From: CAZABP01 sp964483245
Lineage (GTDB): Bacteria; Planctomycetota; UBA1135; UBA2386
NCBI GenBank assembly: GCA_964483245.1
Contig: CAZABP010000011.1
Location: 1-64,000, forward strand
Length of the DNA stretch: 64,000 nucleotides
Direction of reading: 5' to 3'
The notes under the pieces were generated by a model. It was not told where the DNA came from. It worked only from the letters and a program-made list of their open reading frames with translations, and did not search any database. This document shows, one piece after another, positions 42,604-52,000 of the stretch. Every line of letters begins with the position of its first letter. Positions within the stretch are counted from its first letter, which is position 1. The position numbers and the translations under genes were made by a program.

Positions 42604-45600
42604 CGCGTGATCAGGAACCGGGTCTGGTGGAAGCCGACGTGCAGGCGGCGCGTCACGTCGTGGCAGTCGATGCGCAGCAGGTAGTCGCCGGCCGGCGTCT
42701 GCTCGACCGGGGGCGACCAGACATAGGTCTCGGTCCCGGTCGCCGCATCCGGCAAGACCAGCGACGGCTCGCTCGGACGCACCCCCGGAGTGGCGTCGCT
42801 GCCACCCAGGACGTGACGCCAGGTCGCACCTTCGTCGTTCGAATACATCGGGACGTAGACGAGATCCGCTTCCGGCTCACTGAAACCGCCGGGATATGCG
42901 CTCGTGTACGGCTGCCCGTCGAACCGCACGGAGCGCACGTTCCAGCGCAGTGCGATCGACGTCGGTCGTGCCAGCACGGCGCCGAGCACCGGCTGATCGA
43001 CGCTGACGAGCGGCAACTGCGAGACCCGGTGCTCCGGTTCGATCCCCGGCGCGCCGGCGCGATGCTGCGCGCGCACGGCGCCGAGCAACGCGCTCCGCAG
43101 CACTGCCGTGTCCTCTTCGCCGCTGCGCGGCGTGCAGCCCTGCAGCACGTAGTAACCACTGCTCAGCTCGTCCGGGTCGGCGACGCGCACGATCGCAGCG
43201 CCGGCCAGCGGCGACGAGTAGTCGTACAGCGTCTCGAGCAGCGTCAGCTCGGCGCGCGGATAGCTGTCGGTGAAACCGAAGTGCGGCAGCGCACCCGGGT
43301 ACGGCAGCTCGATGCCGAACGGCAGTCCCGTGCGCAACGACGGCGCCGCGACCGTGCGCGCCGCAGTGGCGATCTCCTGCATCGCCAGCGCCGGCGCCGA
43401 CGTCACTTCGTCCCCGACGCTGTACTGCACCAACGTCGCCGCGAGGGTTCCGCCGCCGAGCAGCGAGACCGCGCCAGCCTGACCGGCGGTCGCGCCGCCC
43501 GGCGTCGCATCGAAGCTGGTGCCACGCGCGAGCGCATACGACGGCAGCTCGGCGCGCAGCATCCTCCGGTAGTCCGGCACTGGCAGCGTGCCGGTCTCGA
43601 TCCACGTCGCCGACTGTGAGTCCGGCCAGAGCTCACCGAGCCAGGGCTTCGCCCAGAACTCCTGCCAGCCATCGCGGTCGGCAACCAGCTGGTCGCCGTA
43701 CAGGACCCCCGCGCCGTACCCGACCAGCGTTTCGGCCGGCGTCACACTGTCGACGAGCACCGGATCCTCCTGGCCGAACAGCGGACCGGCGAGCGCCAGC
43801 GGGCGTACGGCGAGTCCAGGACCGTCACCCGGGAGGCAGAGTTCGCCGCCGAGCAGCAACGCACTGCCGGCTGCCCCGGCCGGCTGCACGAACACCGATT
43901 GCGATCTCGCCAACAGCCGTCGCAGCAGCAGGTGGTAGCGCGGCTGGTCGGCGCGGTTGCCGGCACCGAACCCATCCGCGAGCCGGGCCGCATCGAACGC
44001 GGGCCAATCGATGGTCGCGTTCGTCGCACCATCCCGCAGGTCGTCGAAGTGCCAGTTGTAGCCGTGCGGGAACGTCCCTCCGCCAGACACGAGATCGGCG
44101 TACGGGTTGTGCCGTGGATCGCCGAGCCACTGGTACTGCTCCGTCACCGGCACGACGGCCGGCGAGCCGGCCCACCAGGCATAGGTCGTCGACAGGTTCG
44201 CCGGCGCATACGGCGTCGGCCAGACCCGGCCAGTCGTGACGTCGCTGCCGATCCGCGTCGTGACCGTCACCATCGTGTCGACGTCGTTCCATTGGCCCCC
44301 AGGGAAGCCGCTCTGGAACACGCCGCGCGGGATCCGGATCCGCCAGCGCGCGGTGTTCTTCGGCTGCGTCCCGGCCGTGGCCAGATCACGCGTGAACGCG
44401 CCGCCGGCGACGACCGGGGAGGGGATGTACTCGAGCAGGTACGGACGCTCTTGGGCCGTGAGCCCACCGACACCGACCGGCGGCGCCGTCAGTGGCGTGT
44501 TGTGCAGCCGGATCCACGTGTGAGGAACGGCACCGGTGTCGTCGTAGCCGACCTCGTAGTACATCCCGTATGGCTGCACCGGTGCCTTCGGCGGCAAGCC
44601 GCTGCTGCTGTCGAACCCGGCATAGTCGCGGTCCCCGCCGGACGCGAGGCCGGTCAACGGCGACACCCCGCCGACGAGACGGCGGATCTCGAGTGTTGCC
44701 GGCAGCAGCGGCTCATCGACGCCGTTGACGTTGCGCGACAGGTCGAAGCCGGGGATGCACAGCGTGATCGGTGACGACATCACCGCCGGACCGGTCGCCG
44801 CATCGCTCTTGTAGGCGTAGACGCGCAGCTCGAGCGGCTCGGTGTCGGCGTGGTCGTCGTTGCCGTCCGGATCGCGCGGTGTGCACAGCCGGGCCGGATG
44901 CGTGACGACGCGCACGCCGGGGTGCAGCGTCGGATCCCGCGCGGCGTCGGAGTAGTTGCGCAGTGGTGGCATCGCGAGTGCGTCGCCGTGCAGGTTGACG
45001 AAGATTGCGTTGCGGAACCGCTCCGGCTGCGCGCCGAGCTGGTCGAGCAGGATCTGCAACGGCGGCTGCTCCGGATCCTCCAGGCCGGCTTCGACGCGGC
45101 GGCCGAACAGCTCGTGCGCCGCCGGCGAGCGCAGGCAGTGGTTCCACCGGTCGGCGATCGCGTGCGGCCACGGCCGCGCCGAGGCGTCGTAGTCGTTGCG
45201 CAACTCACCGTCGACGCGCAGGCGGCCGGTGAACAGGTCCGGATCGAACAGCCTGCTCCCACCCGGCTCGAGCGTGCCGGGATACCAGTAGGCCGACGGC
45301 GCCGATTCCGACGCCGCGGCGGCGAGGTTCAGGTCCGGGACGTACAGCGGATCGCGCCCATAGCCGAGCCGCGTGATCCAGTGCAGCCGCAGCCGCAACG
45401 ATGGCGACGTGCTGGTCAGCTCGTTCGCCGCCGCCTCGAGGGTGGTGCGCAGCGTGGCGATGTCGCGCCAGGCCGACGGCACTTCGCCGCAGGCAAGCAC
45501 GTAGACGTCGAACTCGTGCACGGCCGGCGACGCCGGCGGCACGACGTTCAGGATCCCGCTGACGCTGGCCATCAGCTCGACCGTGCCGGCCGGCTGACTG

Positions 45601-46013
45601 TGCCAGACGCGCACATGGCCGACGCGCATCCGGGGCTGCATCGGCACCTCCTCGATGCCGATTGCGCGCCGCCACAGCCAGTCGCCACCGCGCAGCAGGT
45701 TGCCGGACATCGGGTGGTCCGGCGGGAGCACCAGGCCTGCTTCGTCGCGCAGCGTCGTCAGGACCGGATTGCGCGCAGCACCGTCGTCGAGGTCGTGCAG
45801 ATCCTGGGCGTCGCGGATCGAACCGCGCTCGATCCCGGCCTGCAGCTCGGCGAGGATCCCCATCGCCTTCTGCCAGGCGAACATCCGGTTCTCGTTGATC
45901 TCGGTGTCGCGGTAGCTGAGCGACAGCTGCTGCAGCAGCACGAGCAGCGCGATGCCGACGATCGACACCGCGATCACGAGCTCGACGATCGTCGTTCCGT
46001 GCGCGCGCTTCAT
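42600..46013 (-). CDS. giant pseudopilin-like protein
   Basis: A 1137-residue protein. The start at 46013 gives a pilin leader: MKRAHGTTIVELVIAVSIVG with the invariant Glu, then a hydrophobic helix and ILAELQAGIERG. The remaining 1000 residues are beta-rich with repeated strand and loop patterns. At this size it is far longer than normal pilins (100-250 residues). It may be a surface adhesin exported through a pilus-type machine. It is four bases after the PilX-like gene. Confidence 0.7.
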   Translation of the reverse strand: MKRAHGTTIVELVIAVSIVGIALLVLLQQLSLSYRDTEINENRMFAWQKAMGILAELQAGIERGSIRDAQDLHDLDDGAARNPVLTTLRDEAGLVLPPDHPMSGNLLRGGDWLWRRAIGIEEVPMQPRMRVGHVRVWHSQPAGTVELMASVSGILNVVPPASPAVHEFDVYVLACGEVPSAWRDIATLRTTLEAAANELTSTSPSLRLRLHWITRLGYGRDPLYVPDLNLAAAASESAPSAYWYPGTLEPGGSRLFDPDLFTGRLRVDGELRNDYDASARPWPHAIADRWNHCLRSPAAHELFGRRVEAGLEDPEQPPLQILLDQLGAQPERFRNAIFVNLHGDALAMPPLRNYSDAARDPTLHPGVRVVTHPARLCTPRDPDGNDDHADTEPLELRVYAYKSDAATGPAVMSSPITLCIPGFDLSRNVNGVDEPLLPATLEIRRLVGGVSPLTGLASGGDRDYAGFDSSSGLPPKAPVQPYGMYYEVGYDDTGAVPHTWIRLHNTPLTAPPVGVGGLTAQERPYLLEYIPSPVVAGGAFTRDLATAGTQPKNTARWRIRIPRGVFQSGFPGGQWNDVDTMVTVTTRIGSDVTTGRVWPTPYAPANLSTTYAWWAGSPAVVPVTEQYQWLGDPRHNPYADLVSGGGTFPHGYNWHFDDLRDGATNATIDWPAFDAARLADGFGAGNRADQPRYHLLLRRLLARSQSVFVQPAGAAGSALLLGGELCLPGDGPGLAVRPLALAGPLFGQEDPVLVDSVTPAETLVGYGAGVLYGDQLVADRDGWQEFWAKPWLGELWPDSQSATWIETGTLPVPDYRRMLRAELPSYALARGTSFDATPGGATAGQAGAVSLLGGGTLAATLVQYSVGDEVTSAPALAMQEIATAARTVAAPSLRTGLPFGIELPYPGALPHFGFTDSYPRAELTLLETLYDYSSPLAGAAIVRVADPDELSSGYYVLQGCTPRSGEEDTAVLRSALLGAVRAQHRAGAPGIEPEHRVSQLPLVSVDQPVLGAVLARPTSIALRWNVRSVRFDGQPYTSAYPGGFSEPEADLVYVPMYSNDEGATWRHVLGGSDATPGVRPSEPSLVLPDAATGTETYVWSPPVEQTPAGDYLLRIDCHDVTRRLHVGFHQTRFLITR

Positions 46014-46017
46014 CGGC

Positions 46018-47238
46018 TCACCGCATCGGACTCGTGGCGCGCCGGGACAGCCGATAGCGCCCGGCAGCGGCACGCACGTGGTCGACGGCGCTGCGCGCGT
46101 ACTCGAGCACGACGTCCCCGGTGCTGCCAAAGCCGGCGAACTGCGCGGCGCCGGCGACGATCATCGACCCCTTCAGGGAGAACGGTCCGCGCACATCGGC
46201 GTTGCCACCGACGTAGACGATCCCCTGCAGGTGCACGTCGCTGCCGGCCGGCACGCTCAGGTTGCCGCCGACGATCAGCAGGATCGGGCCGTCGGTCTGC
46301 AGCGGGCGGTCGAGCGTCAGGTCTCCCTGGACGTAGACGACCTGGCCGGAGCGGTAGTCCGAACGGAAACGCTGACCCGGCAGATACGTGTAGTCGCTGA
46401 AGTTGCGCAGCCGGTCGAGACGCATGCCGAACACCTGATCCGGCGCGAGCTTGATCGTGTTGTTGATCACCTTGGACGGCGTGCCGGAGACGAGTCCGAC
46501 CAGCACGTCGAGCAGGCCGAGCGTGTTGCGGATCGCGACGTAGCCGGGCTTGTCGCCGCCGCGGATATCGCCCCGCAGCCCGACCGACAGGTTGGCGACG
46601 TCGTCGATGATCAGCGGAGCCTCGGCCGGCATCGTGATCGGGATCCCGCGCATCTCGGATTGCAGCGCCGACGCCGCTATCAGGCGGTTCGGGGCCTGGT
46701 CGAACGAACGGTTCGGATCCTCGCGCTGGTAGACGTAGCCGCGCGCGCGCAGCTGCCAGGCCGATCCGGCCGTCGTGGCGCCGCGCTCGGCGGAGATGTC
46801 GAGCACCTCTTCGAGCCGCACCTCGTAGCGCCCCCACAGGCCGCTGTGCACTTCGAACTCGCGCACGAGCCCGAGCGTCGGATCCAACGTGTCCAGCAGG
46901 GGCGGGTCTGCCTCCGGCTCGAGTTGCGGGCGGAACTCGACGACCGGCTGCGTGGGTTGCCGCGCGAACCAGCCGAGCGCATCCGTCAGGCCGGAGCGCG
47001 CAAACGTCGCTGACAGCGTCTGCTGCCGGTAGCGCGCATCGATGTCCTTGCGGTTCGCGGCCAGGAATGCCGTGTGCGAGATGATCATCCCGCACGTGAT
47101 GATCACGAACAGCATCGCCCAGACCAGCGCGCTGCCGCGCTGCGCCCGGGGGCGTGGCACGCGGACCTCGGGCCTCGAGTCGGTTGACGCCGGCTGCGAT
47201 CGGCCGCGGCCGGATCGGTACGGAGAGGGCGCGTGCAT
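46018..47238 (-). CDS. PilX/GspK-like protein of the pseudopilin operon
   Basis: A 406-residue protein; the ATG at 47238 is chosen because the upstream frame is Arg-rich noise. After a basic N-terminus comes a hydrophobic helix (GSALVWAMLFVIITCGMIIS) and a helical stretch with RYRQQTLSATFARSGLTDAL. The C-terminal part has glycine-rich beta repeats (GPILLIVGGNLSVPAGSD, GIVYVGGNADVRG). It is first in the three-gene operon and divergent from the Nudix fusion. Confidence 0.65.
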   Translation of the reverse strand: MHAPSPYRSGRGRSQPASTDSRPEVRVPRPRAQRGSALVWAMLFVIITCGMIISHTAFLAANRKDIDARYRQQTLSATFARSGLTDALGWFARQPTQPVVEFRPQLEPEADPPLLDTLDPTLGLVREFEVHSGLWGRYEVRLEEVLDISAERGATTAGSAWQLRARGYVYQREDPNRSFDQAPNRLIAASALQSEMRGIPITMPAEAPLIIDDVANLSVGLRGDIRGGDKPGYVAIRNTLGLLDVLVGLVSGTPSKVINNTIKLAPDQVFGMRLDRLRNFSDYTYLPGQRFRSDYRSGQVVYVQGDLTLDRPLQTDGPILLIVGGNLSVPAGSDVHLQGIVYVGGNADVRGPFSLKGSMIVAGAAQFAGFGSTGDVVLEYARSAVDHVRAAAGRYRLSRRATSPMR

Positions 47239-47392
47239 GCGGATCCGAACGCGGCTATCGAATGCGGCGGCCGATGACTTGAGGGATTCCGCGACAGGAA
47301 GTCCGGATCGGTAGAGAAACGCCGCAGCCGCTGTCTCAGAACGGAACAGCGGCTGGCAATCGGTCCGCGGCCGTCCCAAGATCCCGCGCCCG

Positions 47393-48898
47393 ATGAACCG
47401 CGACGCAGCCGCTGTGATGGTCGTCCGCGGGCATGGTGCCGCGCGCGAGGTCCTGCTGGTCGAGCGCAGCCCGGAGCTGCGGTTCTTCGGCGGGTATCTC
47501 GCGTTCCCCGGCGGGGTCTGCGGGCCGGACGACCGGGAGCATGCCGGGGTCCACGACGCCCTCCGCCTGTGCGCGGTGCGCGAGCTGTTCGAAGAGACCG
47601 GCATCCTGCTGCCCGGCAGCCGCGTTCCGGCCGCCGAACGCGACCGGCTGCGGCGGGCGCTGGTCGGCGCGCGGGAGACGCCAGCTCCCGCCGCGGTGAC
47701 CGAGTTCGCCAACGCGGCGCAGCACGCCGCCGCGGCACCCGCCCTGCGCGAGATCTGCCGCATCCGCACGCCGCCGTTCGCGCCGGTCCGCTACGACACG
47801 CTGTTCCTGTTGCACGAGCTGCCCGAAGGGGAGACGCCGGAGATCTGGCCCGGCGAGCTCGTCGGCGGCCGGTTCTGGACCCCGGCTGCGGCGCTCGCTG
47901 CGTGGCGCCGCGGCGAGCTGCTGATCGTGCCGCCGGTATTGATCCTGCTCGAGCTGCTCGGCGAGCGGGGCCTGGACGAGTTCGTCGCGGCGGCGCAGGC
48001 GACCGCTGCGCGCTACGACGCCGGTGACCTGCACCGCGTGCAGTTCACACCCGGCGTCGTGCTGGCCAGCATCCGCACGCCGACGTTGCCCCCCGCGACG
48101 ACGACGAACTGCCTGATCGTCGGCACCGGGCAACTCGTCATCGTCGATCCCGGTGCGCCGGATCCGGACGAGCAGGCACGGCTGTACCGGCTGCTCGACG
48201 AGCTGCAGTCCGCAGGTGCGCGCCTCGAGGCGATCCTGCTGACGCACCACCACCGCGACCACGTCGGCGCCGTGCACGCGTTGAGCCAGCGGTACGAGCT
48301 GCCGGTGCACGCGCATGCGCTGACGCTCGGCCGCCTCGCCCCCGGATTCCGCCGCGGGCGCGCGCTCGAGGACGGGGCGCGGATCCCGCTCGGGTGCGCG
48401 CCGGACGGCAGCGACGGTTGGCACCTGCAGGCGATCTTCACGCCGGGGCACGACCGCGGCCATCTGTGCTACCGCGAGAGCCGGTACGACGCCGTGCTGG
48501 TCGGCGACATGCTCTCGACGATCTCGACGATCGTCATCGATCCGCCGGAGGGGCACATGGCGACGTACCTGCAGAGCCTGGACCGTCTGCTGCAGGAGCC
48601 GATGGGCACGCTGTATCCGGCACATGGTCCGGCGATGCGCGACGGGCACCGGCTGGTCGATCAGTACCTGCGCCACCGCCGCCAGCGGGAAGCGCATCTG
48701 GTGCGCGCACTCGCGGGCGGACCGCGGTCGCTCGAAGCGCTGCTGCCGGAGGTCTACTGGGACGTGGACGCAAAGATGCACGGCATCGCCGCGCGCTCGC
48801 TGCGCGCCGGGCTCGAGAAGCTGGTCGAGGAAGGGATCGCCGAGCACGCGGAGGGGTTCTGGCAGCTCGGACCGCGCGCGCCGGCGGAGGGGGCGTGA
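47393..48898 (+). CDS. Nudix hydrolase fused to metallo-beta-lactamase
   Basis: A 501-residue two-domain protein. Residues of about 8-185 hold a Nudix domain with the box around GGVCGPDDREHAG and LCAVRELFEETGI. Residues of about 210-480 are a metallo-beta-lactamase domain with LTHHHRDHVGAVHAL, FTPGHDRGHLCY and LVGDMLSTIS, and a C-terminal winged-helix end. The Nudix part would hydrolyse nucleoside-diphosphate-linked compounds (perhaps CoA), and the lactamase-fold part another ester. It is similar to LACTB2-type hydrolases. It is divergent from the pilin operon. Confidence 0.85.
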   Translation: MNRDAAAVMVVRGHGAAREVLLVERSPELRFFGGYLAFPGGVCGPDDREHAGVHDALRLCAVRELFEETGILLPGSRVPAAERDRLRRALVGARETPAPAAVTEFANAAQHAAAAPALREICRIRTPPFAPVRYDTLFLLHELPEGETPEIWPGELVGGRFWTPAAALAAWRRGELLIVPPVLILLELLGERGLDEFVAAAQATAARYDAGDLHRVQFTPGVVLASIRTPTLPPATTTNCLIVGTGQLVIVDPGAPDPDEQARLYRLLDELQSAGARLEAILLTHHHRDHVGAVHALSQRYELPVHAHALTLGRLAPGFRRGRALEDGARIPLGCAPDGSDGWHLQAIFTPGHDRGHLCYRESRYDAVLVGDMLSTISTIVIDPPEGHMATYLQSLDRLLQEPMGTLYPAHGPAMRDGHRLVDQYLRHRRQREAHLVRALAGGPRSLEALLPEVYWDVDAKMHGIAARSLRAGLEKLVEEGIAEHAEGFWQLGPRAPAEGA

Positions 48899-49063
48899 GC
48901 TGAGTTGCAACGGCGCAGGATCGTCGCGGAGGATCCGCAGGCGGAGCAGCGCCAAGGACGCAGGCAGCGTGGCGAGCGTCGCGACGTCGACCGGAAAGCC
49001 CGCGTACGGCTCATTCGTTGCAGCCCTCGGGTCGCGCTGCCATCACCCGCAGTGCAAGCGGCG

Positions 49064-52000
49064 CTACTTGCGCCACACCCACCAGGTACGCAGCCATGAC
49101 AGCCGCAGCCACAACCACAACCATGGACCCCGCCGCCAACCGAACTGGGCAGCAACTGCCCGCACGAGCCGAGGCTTGCACCGGCGCAGGATCCACGTCG
49201 GCGCGGCCACGATGTCGCGCAGCCGACGCCACAGGGTCACCCACTGCGCCGCGCCGCGCACCGCGCTGAAAGCGAGCCAGGCATCGACGCAGGCCGCAAG
49301 CAGCCGCGCCTCCTGGCTCAGCAACTCGATCCTGACTAGTGCGTGATGCATCCGGGCTGCCTCCAGGTCCGCGATCAGCAGCGCTTCGATCGCAAGCCAC
49401 ACGCGGTGCTCCGACAACGAGTCGTCCGCTCGCCGCTCGACTGCCACGGCGGACACCGCACGTGCCTCGTCCCAGCGTCCGCCCACGCGCAGCGCCGTTG
49501 CGACGTTGTGCAGGACCCACTGCTCGGCCTCCGCGCGCCGGCGCCAGTCCGAGCAGAACGTGAGCGCATCCCCGGTGCCGAGCGCGAGCAGCGCGTACAG
49601 TACCAGGCCGAGCGTCCCATCGTCGGCACGCCACATCGACTCCGGGAACGCGGCGAGCACGCGCGCCAACCGCCGCCGGCGGGCCCGACTCGTAGGGCCG
49701 GTACCAAGCCAGCCGAGCAGCCGCTGTGCACCGGCGTGCCACGCGGCCGGACGGGCTGACAAATGGCGGAGCGCGGCGATCGCGGCGTCGGCGTCGCTGG
49801 CCTTGCCCAGTGCCTGGCACCAGATACCTGCAATCGCCGCGGGGGCTTCGTCGCGCACTGCCTCCTCCGCCAGCAGCGCCTGGACCGCTGCCAACGAATC
49901 GGCCTGTTGCGGCGTCACCTGCAGCGCCTCGGCCAAGAGCTCGGCCGTCACATCGGGACGGCGACACAGTGCCTGCCAGGTCGACAACACTGCCTGCTCC
50001 GTCGTCCCATCCGCCGCAACGCGACGGCCGGCAACCATGAGTCGCCACACCAGCCCAGCGGCGTCGCACTGGGCGCCCAGCCAGCGGTCGACCACCGCAT
50101 CGGCCGCGTCGAGCTCGCCGTTCTCGAGGTGCAGGTCGAGCAAGCTCTTCGCCGCGTAGCCATAGCACGGCGCGAGCGACAGCGCCTGTGCGAAGGCCTC
50201 CTTCGCCGCAGCGCGCTGGCCTATGGCGAGGCGCGTCGCGCCGAGCCAGCCGAATGAGACCGCGTCCGCCGGCGCGTGGTCCACCAGCGCCTGCGCCTCG
50301 TCGACTGCAGCTTGGCGGTCGTCACTCGCCGACAACCACTCGACGAGCTGTTGCCGTCCCCAGGTGTAGTCCGCGCGCTCGGCGAGGACCGCGCGCATCT
50401 CTGCCGACGCGGCCGCGCGGTTGCCCTTGCGATCGATGAGCCATGCCCGGCGTCCGCGCAGCGTGACCACGAGCGGGCCGGCTGCCGCCACGGCGTCGAG
50501 CTCCGCGATCGCTTCGTCGACGCGGTTGCACTCGGCGAGCAACGCCGCCCGCAAGTCGAGCGCAGTCGCGTTGCGGGCATCGATCTCCAAGCAGCGCGCG
50601 AAGGCTGCGAGACGCTGCTCTGGAGCGGGGAGTCGTACGGCGAACTGGAGCCACGCGACGGCAACCGCATGCTGTTCGACGATCGGGCGTCCGATGCGGT
50701 CGAACAGCGCGGGATCAGCTGCCTGCTGCGCGATCCACTGCAGCATGCCCCACGCGTCGCCACCGGTGACGTCGAGGCCGATTGCAATGGCTGCTTGCGC
50801 AGCCGCTCCAGCAGCGTCGCCTGACTCGACCAGCGTCTCGCACAGTTGCAGCCGCAGACCGTTGTCGTCGGGGGCGCGCGCCGACATGTCGCGTAACATC
50901 GCCAGGGCTCGCGCCGTCTCGCCGCGTCGGCGCAGCAATGCAGCGAGTGCCCGGCAGGCTTCAGGCGACCACGGCAGCAGCTCGCGTGCGCGCTCGAGTG
51001 CAGCCATCTCGGCAGCCTCGTCGCCGGCCGACCGATGCGCCGCCGCCAGGTCGAGCCACACCCGTGGCAGCAACGGGAAGCGGTCGCACGCGATCTGCGC
51101 GGCCGGCAACGCCTCGTCCCCGCGCTGCATCGCGACGAGCTGCTGGACGACGCAGCCGTGGGCAGCCCAGGAATGCGGATGCAGTTCGAGCAGCCGCCGG
51201 AGCTGCACCAGCAACTCCTCCGGTTCGAGCACGCTGGTGGCGACACCAGCGAACACGACCATCCCGGGGCCATCGCCGGCGCGCGCCGCGAGCCATCCGG
51301 CGAGGTCCGCGACCGCCCGCCGCCGGTCCATTGCCGTCGGTTGCTCCCACACGTAGTTGCCGATCGCGAACGTGCAGTCGACGTCGAGCTGCACTGCTGC
51401 GGCGAACGCTGCCAGTGCGTCGGCACGGCGACCGAGCTCTTGCAGGACCTTGCCGCGGATCGCGTGGCCGTCCGGCACGTGCGGTTGCAGGTGCACCGCC
51501 GCATCCGCCGCAGCCAGCGCAGCTTCGGGCCGGCTCTGCTCGAGGTGACGCAGCGCCAGTTCGCGCTGCACCAGCGCATCGGAGGGGTCCGCCGCAGCCA
51601 GCTCGTCCAGCCGGCGGATCGCGGCGCGTGTGTCGACGCGCCCCAGCTCGATTGCGAGCAGCCGCGCCGTGGGCCGGTGGAACGGGTATTCCTCCAACAC
51701 CTGTTGCAGGTGCGCGACCGCAGCCTGCGGGCCGCCGACGACGCGCAGCAGACGCACGAGCTCGCCGCGTGTTGCTTCCTCGAGCGGATCGTGCTGCAGC
51801 GCCTCGAGCCAGTGTCCGCGCGCCGCGTCGAGGTCGCCGTGGTGCATGGCGAGCCGCGCGTCGGTACGGGACCGTGCCGGCGCGTCACCATGGCCAGCTG
51901 CCGCCGTCCGGAGCTCTGCCGCAACATCGAGCCGGCCGTCCGCGCCATGTGCTTCCGCGGCGAACAGGAGCAGCGCGCCGTCTTGCGGCCGCTGCCGCAG

